The translations under genes and the position numbers were made by a program. Source: Chitinophagaceae bacterium (lineage in GTDB: Bacteria; Bacteroidota; Bacteroidia; Chitinophagales; Chitinophagaceae). Taken from it: a stretch of 5,479 nt of DNA. The stretch is taken from NCBI GenBank assembly GCA_009996555.1, contig JAACZX010000177.1, positions 1-5,479 of the forward strand, given 5' to 3'. Of the stretch, positions 1 through 4,919 are shown in pieces; positions within the stretch are counted from its first letter, which is position 1; each line of letters starts with the position of its first letter. The notes under the pieces are model-generated. The model was not told the DNA's origin and made no database searches. It was given only the letters and a program-made list of their open reading frames with translations.

Positions 1-208
1 GGTGGCGGTTGAAGTGTTTCCGTATTTGTTGTATGCAAGTAACGATGTTAATAACAGCATCACTATTCACAATGCAGCTGCATCGGCTAAAACAATGAAA
101 ATACTACTCATCATTGCACTCATTGGCACACCACTGGTAGCCATGTACACCGCTTTTGTATTCTGGACTTTTAAAGGAAAAGTAAAGCTGGATGAAATGA
201 GTTACTGA
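1..208 (+). CDS. cydB: Cytochrome bd ubiquinol oxidase subunit II, C-terminal fragment
   Basis: Only the last 68 codons are in the window. The reading frame is open from base 2, so the GTG there is an internal codon and the true start lies upstream. The product is the integral-membrane subunit II that works with CydA in the quinol-oxidising, oxygen-reducing bd terminal oxidase. The recognised part is the CydB C-terminus: a polar segment with ASNDVNNSITIHNAA, matching the family position where E. coli has MNSSLTMWDA, then one hydrophobic helix (about residues 33-57 of the fragment), then a short charged tail KGKVKLDEMSY. This order (Ser/Asn-rich loop, final helix, WTFKGK-like tail) is characteristic of CydB. 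The stop is TGA at 206-208. cydA is expected immediately upstream but cannot be seen. The gene converges on the DoxX-like gene. Confidence 0.88.
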   Translation, partial: VAVEVFPYLLYASNDVNNSITIHNAAASAKTMKILLIIALIGTPLVAMYTAFVFWTFKGKVKLDEMSY

Positions 209-233
209 GCTTTGCGCAAAGCATCTCTGCTTT
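209..233. terminator. Overlapping inverted repeats between convergent genes, possible weak terminator
   Basis: Immediately after the cydB stop lies a perfect 14-bp palindrome, GCTTTGCGCAAAGC (209-222). Its right half can alternatively pair downstream: AAAGCA (218-223) with TGCTTT (228-233), loop TCTC. The 82-bp gap between convergent genes is where a bidirectional terminator is expected. However, the stems are short and no long T-tract follows, so termination is only inferred. Confidence 0.35.
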
Positions 234-290
234 CTGTGTAGTTACAGTAAGAAATAGTATGCTGAAATAAATAAGCAGTCAGCTGGTTCA

Positions 291-698
291 TCAATCGTTA
301 TGATCATAATGCAGATGCTGCTTGTAAGCGCCTGCTGCAATATGTAATGCAAAGGCTGCAATAGCTGCATCTTTTAATAAATTGATCAGCGCCATTTGCC
401 GCATTTCTGGTGCGCCCGCATTCATTGAATTAGGAAAATGAATGGTGAGCACAAAAAAGATAAGCATGGCTGCCAGCAGGTAGCCTGCAATCTTCACCAG
501 TTTGTTGGTAATGAACGATACTCCTGCAAGAATAAATGCTGTACCAACAACATACACCCAAATAACACCGCCGGGTAAAGAATCAGGCACATACACCAGC
601 AGGTCGTATGGATGTTTGTAATGGAAAATGCCAAATGAAATAAGGATAACCGAAAGGAGGTAAATGGCAATGCGTGACACGATGTGATAATGTTTCAT
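291..698 (-). CDS. DoxX-like family small integral membrane protein
   Basis: A 135-residue, four-helix inner-membrane protein of the DoxX/DoxX-like superfamily. Predicted helices are at about residues 8-26, 45-63, 68-86 and 103-123. Family-like polar residues sit at the helix ends: GIFHYKHP (23-30) after helix 1, TIHFPN (85-90) after helix 3 and LLKDAAI (107-113) opening helix 4. The tail is His-rich (KQHLHYDHND). The family takes its name from a subunit of an archaeal thiosulfate:quinone oxidoreductase, but most bacterial members have no assigned reaction, so no specific function is claimed. The ATG at 698 leaves an N-terminus KHYHIVSR just before helix 1, which is the natural start; no Shine-Dalgarno sequence is visible. 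The gene converges on cydB and follows the reductase gene on the same strand after 236 bp, so it is probably a separate transcription unit. Confidence 0.75.
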   Translation of the reverse strand: MKHYHIVSRIAIYLLSVILISFGIFHYKHPYDLLVYVPDSLPGGVIWVYVVGTAFILAGVSFITNKLVKIAGYLLAAMLIFFVLTIHFPNSMNAGAPEMRQMALINLLKDAAIAAFALHIAAGAYKQHLHYDHND

Positions 699-713
699 AA
701 CAGAAGGCTTTAG

Positions 714-860
714 ATGAAAAAATATATGTCTGTCGCTCTCGTTTTCTTCGTCTGTACTACTAGGTGCTGTAATGAAACCGTTTCTTATAGTAATTTAAGC
801 ATTAATTTGATGAATAAAAAAGCAATTATTGGGTTGCAGGAAAAAATAACAGCCTGTTGA
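714..860 (+). other. Possible 48-codon ORF with a lipoprotein-like start; doubtful
   Basis: An ATG at 714 opens a 48-codon frame ending in TGA at 858-860. The predicted N-terminus MKKYMSVALVFFVC resembles a signal sequence (two Lys, hydrophobic core, Cys) and is followed by TTRCCNE, but there is no proper lipobox. The rest (NLMNKKAIIGLQEKITAC) matches nothing I recognise. The ORF starts only 15 bp from the divergent DoxX-like start, leaving no room for separate promoters, and it occupies the space where that gene's promoter should lie. A chance ORF is the likeliest reading; a decayed lipoprotein gene is the alternative. Confidence 0.12.
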
Positions 861-880
861 TCATCAGCGGATCAAAGGAG

Positions 881-918
881 TAAAATTCTGACCTGTTTTA
901 ACAACAGGAGAAATTTTA
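881..918 (-). terminator. Hairpin downstream of the acyl-CoA reductase gene, probable terminator or 3' end
   Basis: A long imperfect inverted repeat begins 16 bp past the reductase stop on the minus strand. The core CCTGTT (892-897) pairs with AACAGG (903-908) around a 5-nt loop. The stem extends through CT/AG (888-889 with 909-910) and TAAAATT/AATTTTA (881-887 with 912-918), with a 2-nt and a 1-nt bulge. The A/T-rich outer arms supply a T-rich run after the core on the minus strand (GAATTTTA), so it could act as an intrinsic terminator, though the U-tract is poor. Confidence 0.45.
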
Positions 919-934
919 TTGCGTAACACAGGCC

Positions 935-1930
935 TTAGAGGCCCAGTAAAAAAGCCATTACATCCACCCCGTCGGCATAGTCCATTAATGCAGGTTGCTG
1001 GGCCTGGCCAAAAGGGATGTGCCCGTTACCAACAATTGCCTGCACCTGTTCATTGTTTTGCAGGTCTTTTACAACATCGGCTTCCTGTTGGTAGTAACTG
1101 TAATGTAATGTGCCGATGGGCGAAAAGAGTTGTTCATTTTCAAGCAGCACAATGCAGTCATTGGTCATGTAGTAAACATTGTTCATCAGGTAAATAGCCA
1201 GCTGGTAATCGTAGTTATTACGGTATTTATGATGATCGAACATCCATTTGTACTTTTTCAGTGCATTCAGCAACGGCACAAAGTCATATCCTTCGGGCAC
1301 ATACAGTTTGGTGATGTTTCTGCAGCCTAATCCAAAATACTGCATCACATCATCGGCAAGTAATGATAATTGTTCTTCTGTTTCATTGCCATGCAAAACA
1401 GCTGTTGATGTTCTGTTCTTTCGGATGATGGAAGGGTAGCGTCCGAAATAATAATCAAAATAACGGGCACTGTTATCACTGCCGGTTGCAATATAGGCAT
1501 CACAATTCTTAAGCATACTGCTGAATGTAATGTGATTGGCAATATCAGGATTCCATTCTGTCATCACAGTTACAAGGTGTTTCAGTAATACATCATCTTT
1601 TGATGAAAGTTTTATTACCTGCTTATGGCCGCTTACAAACACACAAAGAAAATCATGAAACCCAACAAGCGGAATATTTCCTGCCATTACAATACCTGCT
1701 GTCTTCGGATTGACGTTGTCATCAAGATGATAGTGGTCAGTCCATTTTCGTAATAAATCATTGTTTAAAAAATTGTCAGCAATGGACTGTGATGCTGTTT
1801 GTATGAATCTTTGTGTAAACCAATTGTTTAGTTGTTCTGCCTGTTTGCAGGCGTTTTGCCATTGTATTGGTTGTGCAGAAATATATTGTTGCAGTCGGGA
1901 TAAAATTTCCAGCCTTTGTTGTAAATTCAT
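935..1930 (-). CDS. LuxC-family acyl-CoA reductase
   Basis: A 331-residue soluble protein of the LuxC family, a branch of the aldehyde dehydrogenase superfamily. LuxC of bioluminescent bacteria reduces activated fatty acyl groups to aldehydes with NADPH. Visible landmarks are the nucleotide-binding half with AGNIPLVGFHDF (83-94) and VIKLSSKDD (105-113, where Lys107 sits at the ALDH cofactor-binding lysine position), the YIATGSDNSARYFDYYFG segment (146-163), RKNRTSTAVLHGNE (170-183), and YFGLGCRNITKLYVP (198-212). Cys203 in the last is the expected acyl-accepting nucleophile. The protein is much shorter than luminous LuxC (about 480 residues), as I recall is usual for stand-alone Bacteroidota homologues. 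No luxD, luxE or luciferase gene is visible, so the physiological substrate is unknown and bioluminescence is not implied. The ATG at 1930 lies about 20 nt from a perfect -7 box; the stop is TAA (935-937). The gene is divergent from the ferredoxin gene with only 66 bp between, suggesting shared control. Confidence 0.85.
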   Translation of the reverse strand: MNLQQRLEILSRLQQYISAQPIQWQNACKQAEQLNNWFTQRFIQTASQSIADNFLNNDLLRKWTDHYHLDDNVNPKTAGIVMAGNIPLVGFHDFLCVFVSGHKQVIKLSSKDDVLLKHLVTVMTEWNPDIANHITFSSMLKNCDAYIATGSDNSARYFDYYFGRYPSIIRKNRTSTAVLHGNETEEQLSLLADDVMQYFGLGCRNITKLYVPEGYDFVPLLNALKKYKWMFDHHKYRNNYDYQLAIYLMNNVYYMTNDCIVLLENEQLFSPIGTLHYSYYQQEADVVKDLQNNEQVQAIVGNGHIPFGQAQQPALMDYADGVDVMAFLLGL

Positions 1931-1944
1931 TCAGAGCTTTGCTT

Positions 1945-1952
1945 TACATTTG
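1945..1952 (+). promoter_or_regulatory. Bacteroidota -7 box (TACATTTG) for the ferredoxin gene
   Basis: TACATTTG is a perfect match to the Bacteroidota housekeeping -7 consensus TAnnTTTG. A TTG at 1919-1921 lies 23 bp upstream, at the long end of accepted spacing to the -33 element. Transcription would start near 1957 and give a leader of about 40 nt to the ATG at 1997. The assignment rests on motif and position only. Confidence 0.5.
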
Positions 1953-1957
1953 AAATG

Positions 1958-1965
1958 CAAAAGTA
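1958..1965 (-). promoter_or_regulatory. Bacteroidota -7 box (TACTTTTG) for the acyl-CoA reductase gene
   Basis: On the minus strand this reads TACTTTTG, a perfect match to TAnnTTTG. Transcription would start near 1953 and give a leader of about 22 nt to the ATG at 1930. No good -33 TTTG is visible; the nearest candidate is TTTC, 23 bp upstream. The box faces the + strand box at 1945-1952 across 5 bp, so the two RNA polymerase sites overlap. Confidence 0.45.
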
Positions 1966-1996
1966 ATTCAAACTAACCCTAAAATCTTGAAACAGT

Positions 1997-2344
1997 ATGG
2001 CTATTAAAATTACAGAAGAGTGCATTAACTGTGGAGCCTGCGAACCCGAGTGTCCAAATAATGCTATTTACGAAGGTGGTGTTGAATGGGCAATAGCTGA
2101 CGGAACAACGGTAAAAGGTGCTTACACACTTATTGATGGATCAGTAGTTGATGCGGCGGCAAAAAATGCGCCGGTGAGCATGGATACATATTATATTACA
2201 CCAAACAAGTGTACCGAGTGCCAGGGCTTTCACGAAGAACCTCAGTGTGCTTCTGTTTGTCCGGTAGATTGCTGCGTTCCTGATGAAATGTATCAGGAAA
2301 CAGTAGAAGATCTGCTTGCACGCAAGGATCGTTTACATATTTAA
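1997..2344 (+). CDS. 2[4Fe-4S] ferredoxin, Alvin-type with a long inter-cluster insert
   Basis: A 115-residue low-potential electron carrier in the cytoplasm. The first cluster motif is C9-x2-C12-x2-C15-x3-C19-P, the second C72-x2-C75-x8-C84-x3-C88-P. The 8-residue gap between the second and third cysteines of motif two, followed by PVDC, is the signature of Allochromatium-type (Alvin) ferredoxins. In this fold the fourth Cys of each motif ligates the opposite cluster. Two further cysteines, C92 and C93, follow. Between the motifs are 52 residues (20-71), considerably more than the roughly 20 of minimal ferredoxins, and the C-terminal tail is acidic (DEMYQETVEDLLARKD). The start is ATG at 1997 with an AT-rich leader and no strong Shine-Dalgarno sequence. 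The gene is divergent from the acyl-CoA reductase and monocistronic, ending at the terminator near 2420-2450. Its redox partner is unknown: LuxC enzymes use NADPH, so adjacency alone does not make it the reductase's donor. Confidence 0.9.
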   Translation: MAIKITEECINCGACEPECPNNAIYEGGVEWAIADGTTVKGAYTLIDGSVVDAAAKNAPVSMDTYYITPNKCTECQGFHEEPQCASVCPVDCCVPDEMYQETVEDLLARKDRLHI

Positions 2345-2413
2345 TGATTTCTCTCTCGATGGAGGAGTTCCCGTAAGAACGATTCCGGAATACAGCGGGT
2401 GATATTTCCCGTT

Positions 2414-2453
2414 AAAAAAAGGTGAAGGCTTGAAAACCTTCACCTTGCTTTTT
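2414..2453 (+). terminator. Intrinsic terminator after the ferredoxin gene
   Basis: A perfect 10-bp stem, AAGGTGAAGG (2419-2428) with CCTTCACCTT (2437-2446), loop CTTGAAAA, is followed by GCTTTTTAT. It is preceded by an A-run (2414-2420), giving the typical A-stem-T layout. It lies about 75 bp past the ferredoxin stop and ends only about 13 nt before the ATG of the next gene. Confidence 0.88.
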
Positions 2454-2461
2454 ATATCTTG
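2430..2461 (+). promoter_or_regulatory. Tentative promoter of the lipoprotein gene, overlapping the terminator
   Basis: TATCTTG (2455-2461) resembles the Bacteroidota -7 box with one base missing, and a TTG at 2430-2432 in the terminator loop lies 22 bp upstream. If real, transcription would start at or next to the ATG at 2467, giving a nearly leaderless mRNA. The strong terminator means the lipoprotein gene needs a promoter of its own, and there is no other room for one. The motif match is imperfect. Confidence 0.25.
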
Positions 2462-2466
2462 CACGT

Positions 2467-2949
2467 ATGAAGAAGTTTTTGTCAGCACTGGCCTTAGTGG
2501 TATTTTTTGCATCATGTATGGAGGCGAAACAGCCGGAGGAACAGGAACGTAAATTTGATTCAGAGGAGTCGCTGCAGGAAATGGTTGATACAGATAAAGC
2601 ATTTTCTGCTGCCAGTGAAAAAGAAGGAATGAAAAAAGCATTCCTGGAATACATTGCCGATGATGCTGTGTTGCTTCGCCCCGGCTTTTTGCCAATTGTG
2701 GAAGGCGATGTTATTAAATTTCTGAATGCTCAGGAAGACACTTCTTTTAAAATGACCTGGGAGCCACGTGGAGCCGATATTGCCAGCTCGGGTGATATGG
2801 GTTATACCTATGGTGTGTACAAAGTAGCAACTGCCGATACCACAATGACCGGTACTTACCTGAATGTATGGCGCAGGCAAAAAGACGGCAAATGGAAATT
2901 TGTGATCGATTCCGGTAATTCCGGTACAGAGCGGGAGGGAATCGAATAA
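2467..2949 (+). CDS. Small lipoprotein with SnoaL/DUF4440-like (NTF2-fold) domain
   Basis: A 160-residue predicted lipoprotein. The signal is MKK, then a hydrophobic core, then the lipobox FFASC, with Cys17 as the lipidation site. Residues 18-34 are an acidic, disordered linker (MEAKQPEEQE and on). The mature domain resembles the SnoaL/DUF4440 branch of the NTF2-like superfamily: an N-terminal helix with VDTDKAFSAASEKEGMKKAFLEYI spread over 40-63, DDAVLLRPG (65-73), the GDMGYTYG turn (109-116), and a last strand pair YLNVWRRQKDGKWKFVID (131-148), where a WRRQxDGxWK hairpin is typical of the group. Such folds form a small-molecule cavity, but the group is functionally diverse and no catalytic residue can be named. 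It probably sits in the cell envelope; outer-leaflet export is not decided, as the residues after Cys17 match Bacteroidota export signals only loosely. It starts just after the ferredoxin terminator and is followed by the structured ddl leader. Confidence 0.78.
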   Translation: MKKFLSALALVVFFASCMEAKQPEEQERKFDSEESLQEMVDTDKAFSAASEKEGMKKAFLEYIADDAVLLRPGFLPIVEGDVIKFLNAQEDTSFKMTWEPRGADIASSGDMGYTYGVYKVATADTTMTGTYLNVWRRQKDGKWKFVIDSGNSGTEREGIE

Positions 2950-2962
2950 CTACTGATTAACT

Positions 2963-2991
2963 GGCAGGATTCTTGAAAAGAAAAGCCTGCC
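2963..2991 (+). other. Two-tier hairpin between the lipoprotein gene and ddl
   Basis: GGCAGG (2963-2968) pairs with CCTGCC (2986-2991), and inside it TTCTT (2970-2974) pairs with AAGAA (2978-2982) around a GAA loop. The stem is stable but has no T-tract after it (TGAAAATAC follows), so it is not a standard terminator. It may be a 3'-end stabiliser of the lipoprotein mRNA or part of the ddl leader. Confidence 0.45.
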
Positions 2992-3001
2992 TGAAAATAC
3001 A

Positions 3002-3031
3002 TTGCCGGCAGCACGAGATTTGCCGGCAGCA
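3002..3031 (+). repeat. Two 12-bp direct repeats, each with a palindromic TGCCGGCA, upstream of ddl
   Basis: TTGCCGGCAGCA occurs at 3002-3013 and again at 3020-3031, an 18-bp period with a 6-bp spacer. Each copy holds the 8-bp palindrome TGCCGGCA (3003-3010 and 3021-3028). In RNA the two palindromes can pair with each other as an 8-bp GC-rich stem with a 10-nt loop; in DNA they could be paired operator half-sites. The second copy ends 20 bp before the ddl ATG. The repeat is seen directly; its role is inferred. Confidence 0.6.
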
Positions 3032-3051
3032 GAAATCAAACCATCCGGTAC

Positions 3052-4053
3052 ATGAGTCAACCATTGAACATCGCCCTCGTTACGGGCGGCTATAGCGGCG
3101 AAGCTGTTATTTCTTACAAAAGTGCGATCACTATTTTTAATCATCTTGATAAATCGAGATTCAATGTATTTGTAATTGATGTTACTGCCAGCGGATGGTA
3201 TCATAAAGTGGGCGATGAGCAAGTTTCCCTTGTTGATAAAAACGATTTCAGCATAACCGTTGACGGAAAAAAAGTAACATTCGATTGTGTTTTCATTGGC
3301 ATGCACGGCACACCCGGCGAAGATGGAAAGCTACAGGGTTATTTTGATGTATTAGGGTTGCCTTATACAGCCTGCAGTGCAGCCACATCAGCCATTACAT
3401 TCAACAAGCGTTATACTGTAGCTGTGGCAGCATTTGCCGGTATTCATGTGGCAAAGAGTGTACACTTATTTAAACATCAACCCATTGATGCAAACAACAT
3501 ACAACTAAAACTGCCGGTGTTTGTGAAACCGAATAATGGCGGCAGCAGTATTGGTATGAGTAAGGTGAGCAAACAGGAAGATCTTGGATCTGCTATTGAA
3601 AAAGCGTTCAAAGAAGATTCGCAGGTATTGGTGGAAGAAATGATCACCGGCCGTGAGTTTACCATTGGTGTATTTAAACACAAAGGCGAGATCATTACCA
3701 TGCCCATGACAGAAGTGAAGGCAGATGCGGATATGGAGTTTTTTGATTTTGTTGCAAAATACCAGGGAAAAAGTACAGAAATTACGCCTGCTGTTGCAAG
3801 CGAAGAAGTATATAAAAAGGTAAGTGATGCAGCAAAGAAAATATATGCTGTATTCAATTGTGGCGGCGTCATTCGCATCGACTTTATTTATAATGAAGAA
3901 AAGAATGAACCGTTCATGCTTGAGATCAATACCATTCCGGGGCAGAGCGATGCCAGCATTGTGCCACAGCAGGTAAGGGCGATGAACTGGAAGCTGGAAG
4001 ATTTTTACGCAGCATTAATTGACCAGGCATTAGCCGATCACCAGGCAAAATAA
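3052..4053 (+). CDS. ddl: D-alanine--D-alanine ligase
   Basis: A 333-residue cytoplasmic ATP-grasp ligase that joins two D-alanines (ATP to ADP + Pi) to give the dipeptide used by MurF in peptidoglycan synthesis. Length is within the usual Ddl range. Landmarks in order: TGGYSGE (11-17, Glu17 at the N-terminal substrate-binding position), MHGTPGEDGKLQGYFD (84-99), VFVKPNNGGSSIGMSK (156-171, ATP lysine Lys159 and the serine pair 165-166), VLVEEMITGREFTIGVF (192-208), the omega loop FVAKYQGKSTEITPA (233-247), GGVIRIDF (271-278, Arg275 and Asp277), and LEINTIPGQSDASIVP (290-305, metal ligands Glu291 and Asn293). The Lys236-Tyr237 pair in the omega loop matches D-Ala-D-Ala enzymes rather than VanA-type D-Ala-D-Lac ligases, so no glycopeptide resistance is implied. 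The start at ATG 3052 puts the first strand NIALVTGG at the expected place. The PASTA gene starts 21 nt after the stop, indicating an operon. Confidence 0.95.
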   Translation: MSQPLNIALVTGGYSGEAVISYKSAITIFNHLDKSRFNVFVIDVTASGWYHKVGDEQVSLVDKNDFSITVDGKKVTFDCVFIGMHGTPGEDGKLQGYFDVLGLPYTACSAATSAITFNKRYTVAVAAFAGIHVAKSVHLFKHQPIDANNIQLKLPVFVKPNNGGSSIGMSKVSKQEDLGSAIEKAFKEDSQVLVEEMITGREFTIGVFKHKGEIITMPMTEVKADADMEFFDFVAKYQGKSTEITPAVASEEVYKKVSDAAKKIYAVFNCGGVIRIDFIYNEEKNEPFMLEINTIPGQSDASIVPQQVRAMNWKLEDFYAALIDQALADHQAK

Positions 4054-4074
4054 TATTCATTAAATTCAATACCC

Positions 4075-4908
4075 GTGTTTCAATTCATTACAAACCGTTC
4101 ATTTTTTGTCAACTTGCTTATAGCAATTGTTATAGGCTTGCTGGTGGTGTTTGTCTTTTTTCAGTTACTCGACAGAATTACACAGCATGGCAAATACATT
4201 AAAGTGCCGGAAGTAAAAGGAAAGAGTGTGGATGAAGCCCGGAATTTACTGGAACAACAAGGCTTCCAGGTAGAGGTGCAGGATAGTATTTATTACGACA
4301 GCCTTCCACGGTTATCGGTAGTAAAACAATCACCTGTTGCGCAGGAAATGGTTAAGATCAACCGCACCATTTATTTAACTATTAACAGGGCCGAGCCTCC
4401 ATTGGTAGCTCTTCCCAATTTTGTGGGGCAAACATACAGGAGCGTTTTACTGCAGCTGAATGCACTTGGTCTGAAGCTTGGCGATACATCGCAACGTCCG
4501 GATTTTGCTGTGGGTTCTGTACTTGAACAAATCTATAATGGCAACCAGGTGAAGCCGGGAACAAAGGTGCCGATGGGCAGCCGGGTAAGTCTGGTATTAG
4601 GTGGTGGCATTAAACAAACAGAATTACCAGTTCCTGTATTGCTGGGACTTACCTTTGCAGAAGCAAAAGTGTTACTGGAAAGTAACGACTTGTTGCTGGG
4701 TGCTGTGGTGGTTGATGGTGCAGTGGCTGATAGCTCAGCAGCATTCGTCATCAGGCAAAATCCTCCGGTTCGTGATGAGGAAGGACGGCCCATCCGCATA
4801 CGTGGCGGGCAGTTGGTTGATCTCTGGATCAGTATGGACCGTTCAAAAATTGACAGTATTCAACGACCCAAACCTGTCATCGAACAAAAAACAGAAAACG
4901 AATATTAA
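4075..4908 (+). CDS. Membrane-anchored protein with three PASTA domains
   Basis: A 277-residue protein: a short N-terminal tail, one transmembrane helix (about 11-32), then three PASTA repeats facing the periplasm and a polar tail. The repeats cover roughly 41-106 (VPEVKGKSVDEARNLLEQQG at the start), 110-178 (LPNFVGQTYRSVLLQL) and 183-254 (LPVPVLLGLTFAEAKVLLES); each opens with the P-x-x-x-G-x-(S/T) pattern and an amphipathic helix. PASTA domains bind peptidoglycan or beta-lactams in Ser/Thr kinases and PBPs of Gram-positive bacteria, but there is no kinase or transpeptidase domain here, so a cell-wall sensing or scaffold role is inferred. The start is GTG at 4075: the frame is the same as ddl and its TAA (4051-4053) is the upstream limit. 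No ATG lies between, and the GTG places FQFITNRSFFVNLL directly before the helix. The 21-nt spacing from ddl and 11-nt spacing to the rhodanese indicate one operon. Confidence 0.87.
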   Translation: MFQFITNRSFFVNLLIAIVIGLLVVFVFFQLLDRITQHGKYIKVPEVKGKSVDEARNLLEQQGFQVEVQDSIYYDSLPRLSVVKQSPVAQEMVKINRTIYLTINRAEPPLVALPNFVGQTYRSVLLQLNALGLKLGDTSQRPDFAVGSVLEQIYNGNQVKPGTKVPMGSRVSLVLGGGIKQTELPVPVLLGLTFAEAKVLLESNDLLLGAVVVDGAVADSSAAFVIRQNPPVRDEEGRPIRIRGGQLVDLWISMDRSKIDSIQRPKPVIEQKTENEY

Positions 4909-4919
4909 CACACATACTA

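Noticed and set aside
854..867. Near-palindrome CTGTTGATCATCAG
   Set aside because: One mismatched pair in 14 bp around TGATCA, with no partner copy and no promoter nearby; expected by chance.
2333..2880. Several minus-strand open frames across the ferredoxin terminator and the lipoprotein gene
   Set aside because: They overlap a clear lipoprotein gene, run through a strong terminator and show no recognisable protein features.
3477..3878. 133-codon open frame on the minus strand inside ddl
   Set aside because: It is the antisense shadow of a fully conserved ligase; the translation is Ser/Thr/Leu-rich with no domain.
3052..4053. VanA-type D-Ala-D-Lac ligase (glycopeptide resistance)
   Set aside because: The omega loop has the Lys-Tyr pair of ordinary Ddl enzymes and no vanH or vanX gene is adjacent.
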